64,000 nt of DNA, taken from contig DGBP01000010.1 of assembly GCA_002384855.1 (NCBI GenBank), forward strand, positions 11,701-75,700, in the 5' to 3' direction. The translations under genes were made by a program, and so were the position numbers. Below are positions 60,858-64,000 of this stretch, one piece after another. How positions within the stretch are numbered: the stretch's first letter is position 1; every line of letters begins with the position of its first letter. This DNA comes from Nocardioidaceae bacterium UBA4001 (lineage in GTDB: Bacteria; Actinomycetota; Actinomycetes; Propionibacteriales; Nocardioidaceae). The notes beneath the pieces are model-generated. The model was not told the origin of the DNA, ran no database searches, and saw only the letters and a list, made by a program, of their open reading frames with translations.

Positions 60858-61574
60858 ATGAGACAGCCCGAGGATCCTCCGTACGCCCAACAGGACGCTG
60901 ATGCCCTGCTGACGCCCGCGGACCTGCCTTCGGGGTGGCACCTGCCGACGGCATTCCCGGGACATCGCTCGAGCGACGAGAGTGCACGGATCGACGAGAT
61001 CCTCGGGTACGCCGACTCCGCGCCGACGTCGACGGCTCCTGTAGACGATGAGGACGCGAGGGTGAACGAGCCGGCCGACGGGCTGTGGCGCTACCTCGAG
61101 CACCTCGACTCGGGGACCCGTGTGTACCTGCGACTGCAACGCCAGGCGTTCGCGGTCCCCGAGGAGGTGCGCATCACCGGCGTGGTCTATCTGCCGCGGG
61201 TCCCAGGCGACCCGATCACCTCACGCCTGCTGCGTGAGTTGCCGACTGCGTACATCGAGACCTCGATCAACAAACGCCTCTTCGCGATGAAGTCCACCGA
61301 GACCCTCGTCGGCAACAAGATCGTTCTCCCGTCAGGTGCGAAGGTTTCCCGGCGTGACCTCCTCAGGCCACTGGCAGGCACCGGCAAGTCCGACCCGGAC
61401 TTCTACGAGCGCGTCGCACTCCAGCATGGGCAGCTGGTCAAGCAGGGGGACCGCAACCCGACGGCGACGATGGCCGAGATCAACGGAGTCGCGCTGACGA
61501 CCGCGCAGGGATGGGTGGCAAAGACCCGGAACCGTGGCCTGCTTCCGCCAGGACGCCGTGGCCGCGCCGGCTGA
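60858..61574 (+). CDS. Element-encoded protein with C-terminal HTH-like segment
   Basis: Protein of 238 aa, not assigned to a named family. The N-terminal half is acidic (PADGLWRYLEHLDSGTRVYLRL). The middle has VRITGVVYLPRVPGDPITSRLLRELP and SINKRLFAMKS. The C-terminal part (TATMAEINGVALTTAQGWVAKTRNRGLLPPGRRGR) looks like a winged-helix reading head with a basic tail. It may be a regulator or relaxosome accessory factor, given its place before the relaxase. TAGGTT (60845-60850) ends 7 nt before the ATG. Confidence 0.65.
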   Translation: MRQPEDPPYAQQDADALLTPADLPSGWHLPTAFPGHRSSDESARIDEILGYADSAPTSTAPVDDEDARVNEPADGLWRYLEHLDSGTRVYLRLQRQAFAVPEEVRITGVVYLPRVPGDPITSRLLRELPTAYIETSINKRLFAMKSTETLVGNKIVLPSGAKVSRRDLLRPLAGTGKSDPDFYERVALQHGQLVKQGDRNPTATMAEINGVALTTAQGWVAKTRNRGLLPPGRRGRAG

Positions 61575-61807
61575 ACCTTCAGTCCGCCTCGCCTCGCATC
61601 CCCCTCGCCCGAAGCCTTCCCTCCTCGCTCCACCCTGTCCATGCCCCCCGCTGCCGTCTCTGCCCCCCACGGCTCTCCCATCCCGCCCCCGTTCCCGCTC
61701 CCCCTCTCCGGTCTCTTCCCATTCCAAAACCAATGGACGTATGCTACCTTCGGTATTGGCACATGCACGCGCAGATACACGCGCTCCGCATGTTGGGAGG
61801 CTCGGAC
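61575..61807 (+). other. Pyrimidine-rich non-coding leader before the relaxase (oriT candidate)
   Basis: No gene is seen in this 233-bp gap. From 61581 to 61725 the plus strand is strongly C/T-rich; by hand count 19 of 105 bases are purines in 61621-61725. It is then AT-richer (61726-61790), with CCAAT/ATTGG inverted repeats (about 61730/61755) and TATGCT. Strong strand asymmetry next to a relaxase gene could mark an oriT, a Rho-type or single-strand binding region. Confidence 0.4.
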
Positions 61808-63997
61808 GTGAAGGGTGGCGTGATCCTCTTTCGTGGCACCGGTGGTGCCGCGCGCCGCTACCTGGAGTCAGACCGCTCGACCGCCGATGAGTACTACTTG
61901 GGGGCGGGGACCGCGTTGGCGGAGTTCGCAGTCCTCGATCGTGGCGGCAACGTGACGGCGGAGGGCGTGTTCACCCCGGAGCAGTACGCGGACTGGGTGG
62001 ACTGGCGCAATCCGTTCACCGGAGCAACCCGGGGCACCCCTCGACTTCCGAGTCGCGGCGAGGCGACCGTGCCGGGGGAGCGGAGGCATGCGGGTGCGAG
62101 GCGAGGATCGCCGCGGTTCGCCGAGATGGTGATCAACGCTCCGAAGTCGCTCTCGACCGCCGCCGCGTTGCATCCCGATGTCTCCGAAGCACTCGATCTC
62201 GCGCAGGCAGACGCGGTCGCGGAGGTCCGCTCATGGTTGGCCAAGCACTCGGTGACCCGCGTCGGTCCGCGTGGACTCCAAGAGGTCCTCGGTGTGGACC
62301 AGCTCGAGACCGTGGCGGTCGTCCACAAGACCTCTCGGGCGGGGGACCCGCATCGCCACGTCCACTTCCAGATCGGGACCCGTGTCTTCGCGGCCGGAAA
62401 GTGGCGCGGCCTCGACACGGCTGCGCTGTTCAAACAGCAGGGCGCGATCCGGGCGCTCGGAACGGCAGTCATCGCCGCGCACCCCGAGCTGACGCGCGTA
62501 CTCGCAGCCCATGGGTTGAGCCTCGACCATGTCACCGGCGAGGTCGTCGAACTCGAGCAGTACAACGTGGTGCTGTCGAAGCGCGCCGCCCAGGTCGAGC
62601 ACAACCTCGCGGTCTTGGTTGACGCATGGGAGGACGCCCATCCCGGCAAGGAGCCCGGACCTGTCGTGCGCGCCAGGATGCTCGCCCGCGCCTGGGATCA
62701 CCAACGCCCGCACAAGAAGCCGGCCCCTGAGGGGCTCGGTTGTGAGGAGGGCTGGCGCCGCGAACTTGCGGCTGCTGGCTATCGGACAGATCCACGGCCC
62801 CGCCCAACCCGATCGCCAGAGCCCGTCGCCGTCGATGACCTGAGTCTGGAAGAACTCGCGGCGCGGGCACTCGACCGCTGCACCGCGGGAGCATCGACGT
62901 GGACGATCCACGACATCCAGATGCACGTCACGCACCTGGTCACCGAGGCCGGCATCACCGCGACTGGCGCCGATCTCCGCGACCTGATCACCCTCGCGAC
63001 GAACCTCGCCGCGTCGGACTGCCTCTCGGTGCTGCCTCCCACGATGCCCCACCCGGAGCAGGTCGCCCACCTCACCACGATCAGCGTCATCGCGGCAGAA
63101 GAGACCTTGCGTGACTTGATCGGCGCCCGTGTTGAAGCGAGCGGCTCCCCCGGGGGCGATGCTGATGCGATGGCGTCCGCGGCGACGGACGTCGTCGTGC
63201 GGCTCGCAACAGAACGTGGACTGGATACCGATCAGGCTCAGGCTGCGGCCGCGATCGCCTCGACAACCCCGCTGGTCATCATCGAAGGCGCGGCGGGCGC
63301 AGGAAAGACCACCATGCTCGGCGCCGCCATCGCTGCGGCCGAGGCTCAGGGCCGACCTACGCGGATCGTGACCCCGACGAAGAAGGCCGCCGCTGTCGCC
63401 GCCCAGGAACTCGGCGTACCAACCGACTCTGTGGCCGCACTGGTCCACGCCTACGGGTGGCGCTGGGACAACGACGGCGTCTGGCACCGCCTCAAGCCCG
63501 GCGAATCCGACCCGGTGACCGGTGCCGTCTATGCCGGCCCACCCACACGCGGAAGGCTGTGCGCGACGGAGCGGATCGTCGTCGACGAAGCAGGCATGCT
63601 CGACCAGGACACCGCCACCGCCCTCCTGATCGTCGCGGCCGAGACCGGCGCGAGCATCGCCTTGGTCGGTGATCGCGCCCAACTGCCAGCAGTGGGCCGA
63701 GGCGGCGTCCTCGACATCGCGGCCGACCTCACCAGTGCGTCTGGACTCGAGATCCATGACCTGACCGGCCTCCACCGCTTCGCAGATCCGACCTACGCGG
63801 CCTTCACCCTCGACCTGCGCGACGGCAAGCGTGCAGAGCAGCTGTTCGATCGCCTGCAGCAGTTCGGCCTCGTGCGGCTCCACGAGTCGACGGAAGAGAT
63901 GCATGCGGCGCTGGCCGACAGCACGCGACCCGGTGAGACCGTCACCGTCGCCACCAATGACCAGGCCAGAGAGATCAATGAATCGCCCCGGGTCTGA
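61808..63997 (+). CDS. MobF relaxase with TraI-like helicase, possibly truncated
   Basis: Conjugative relaxase-helicase of at least 729 aa. The N-terminal relaxase domain has Tyr18, Tyr29 and Tyr30 (LESDRSTADEYYLGAG) and the metal-binding HRHVH (182-186). It nicks oriT and covalently holds the DNA end. The helicase domain has IIEGAAGAGKTTMLGAAIA (Walker A), IVVDEAGMLDQDT (Walker B) and LVGDRAQLPAVGRGG. GTG 61808 has GGGAGG 7 nt upstream; an ATG at 61790 is less likely. The frame ends at TGA 63995-63997 soon after TNDQAREIN, where helicase motifs normally continue, so it is either frameshifted or truncated. Confidence 0.85.
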   Translation: MKGGVILFRGTGGAARRYLESDRSTADEYYLGAGTALAEFAVLDRGGNVTAEGVFTPEQYADWVDWRNPFTGATRGTPRLPSRGEATVPGERRHAGARRGSPRFAEMVINAPKSLSTAAALHPDVSEALDLAQADAVAEVRSWLAKHSVTRVGPRGLQEVLGVDQLETVAVVHKTSRAGDPHRHVHFQIGTRVFAAGKWRGLDTAALFKQQGAIRALGTAVIAAHPELTRVLAAHGLSLDHVTGEVVELEQYNVVLSKRAAQVEHNLAVLVDAWEDAHPGKEPGPVVRARMLARAWDHQRPHKKPAPEGLGCEEGWRRELAAAGYRTDPRPRPTRSPEPVAVDDLSLEELAARALDRCTAGASTWTIHDIQMHVTHLVTEAGITATGADLRDLITLATNLAASDCLSVLPPTMPHPEQVAHLTTISVIAAEETLRDLIGARVEASGSPGGDADAMASAATDVVVRLATERGLDTDQAQAAAAIASTTPLVIIEGAAGAGKTTMLGAAIAAAEAQGRPTRIVTPTKKAAAVAAQELGVPTDSVAALVHAYGWRWDNDGVWHRLKPGESDPVTGAVYAGPPTRGRLCATERIVVDEAGMLDQDTATALLIVAAETGASIALVGDRAQLPAVGRGGVLDIAADLTSASGLEIHDLTGLHRFADPTYAAFTLDLRDGKRAEQLFDRLQQFGLVRLHESTEEMHAALADSTRPGETVTVATNDQAREINESPRV

Positions 63998-64000
63998 TGG

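Overview
The window is very high-GC DNA with dense gene packing. It uses many GTG (and some TTG) starts, has 4-bp GTGA/ATGA/TTGA start-stop overlaps, and carries actinobacterial gene families (DUF3027, DUF2530, DUF222/13E12-type HNH protein, DUF6458, IdeR, SerC, LytR-CpsA-Psr protein, Glp/GlpR). It looks like chromosome from an actinobacterium, most likely a Nocardioides-like member of the Propionibacteriales. The species call is inference.

Layout. 1-4.8 kb: start of an XPB/Ssl2-type helicase-associated protein, a secreted subtilase, a CspB-like cold-shock protein, DUF3027 and DUF2530. 4.9-10.9 kb: purine permease, a two-gene ABC exporter, then a MarR-MFS operon with a palindromic operator. 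10.9-19.2 kb: methyltransferase, secreted propeller, serC, GNAT, a membrane glycosyltransferase coupled to citrate synthase, pdxH, rhomboid. 19.24-19.54 kb: the only gene-free stretch over 300 bp. It holds a promoter, a strong ribosome site, a 12-codon mini-ORF and a chain of hairpins ending in a perfect three-way junction. 19.5-29.2 kb: alpha-glucosidase, hot-dog protein, photolyase, ideR, a second 70-nt palindromic element, ABC exporter, sirtuin, calcium-binding-repeat protein, Pcm-like methyltransferase, DUF2277. 29.2-41 kb: secreted beta-propeller, saccharopine-dehydrogenase-like protein, acyltransferase-SGNH fusion, hydrolase, DUF72, lipoate ligase-like protein, GNAT, DUF222/HNH protein, tRNA-Arg(CCT), DUF2784. 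41-50 kb: paralogous glycosyltransferase, LCP protein, amine oxidase, propeller with no stop, FUSC exporter, epimerase, mscL, SAF protein. 50-59.2 kb: zinc-ribbon chaperone-like protein, penicillin acylase family, 5-formyl-THF cyclo-ligase, then galU-glp-moaC-mog-rimJ-like-glpR, which joins nucleotide-sugar supply, molybdopterin genes and a gephyrin-like divisome pair.

59.3 kb to the end: a tRNA-Ala(CGC) gene is followed at once by a tyrosine integrase, a small excisionase-like HTH protein, a DNA-binding-like protein, a pyrimidine-rich leader and a MobF relaxase-helicase. This is the left end of an integrated conjugative or mobilizable element. Its relaxase frame stops abruptly three bases before the window ends.

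A recurrent feature is a TAnnnT (or CACAnT) hexamer 5-9 nt before the start codon, implying many leaderless mRNAs. I used this to choose several starts. The most unusual signals are the structured 19.3-19.5 kb leader, the second 70-nt junction element at 24.06 kb, a probable CTG start at 57636, and twin 22-bp palindromic repeats between the folate cyclo-ligase gene and galU.
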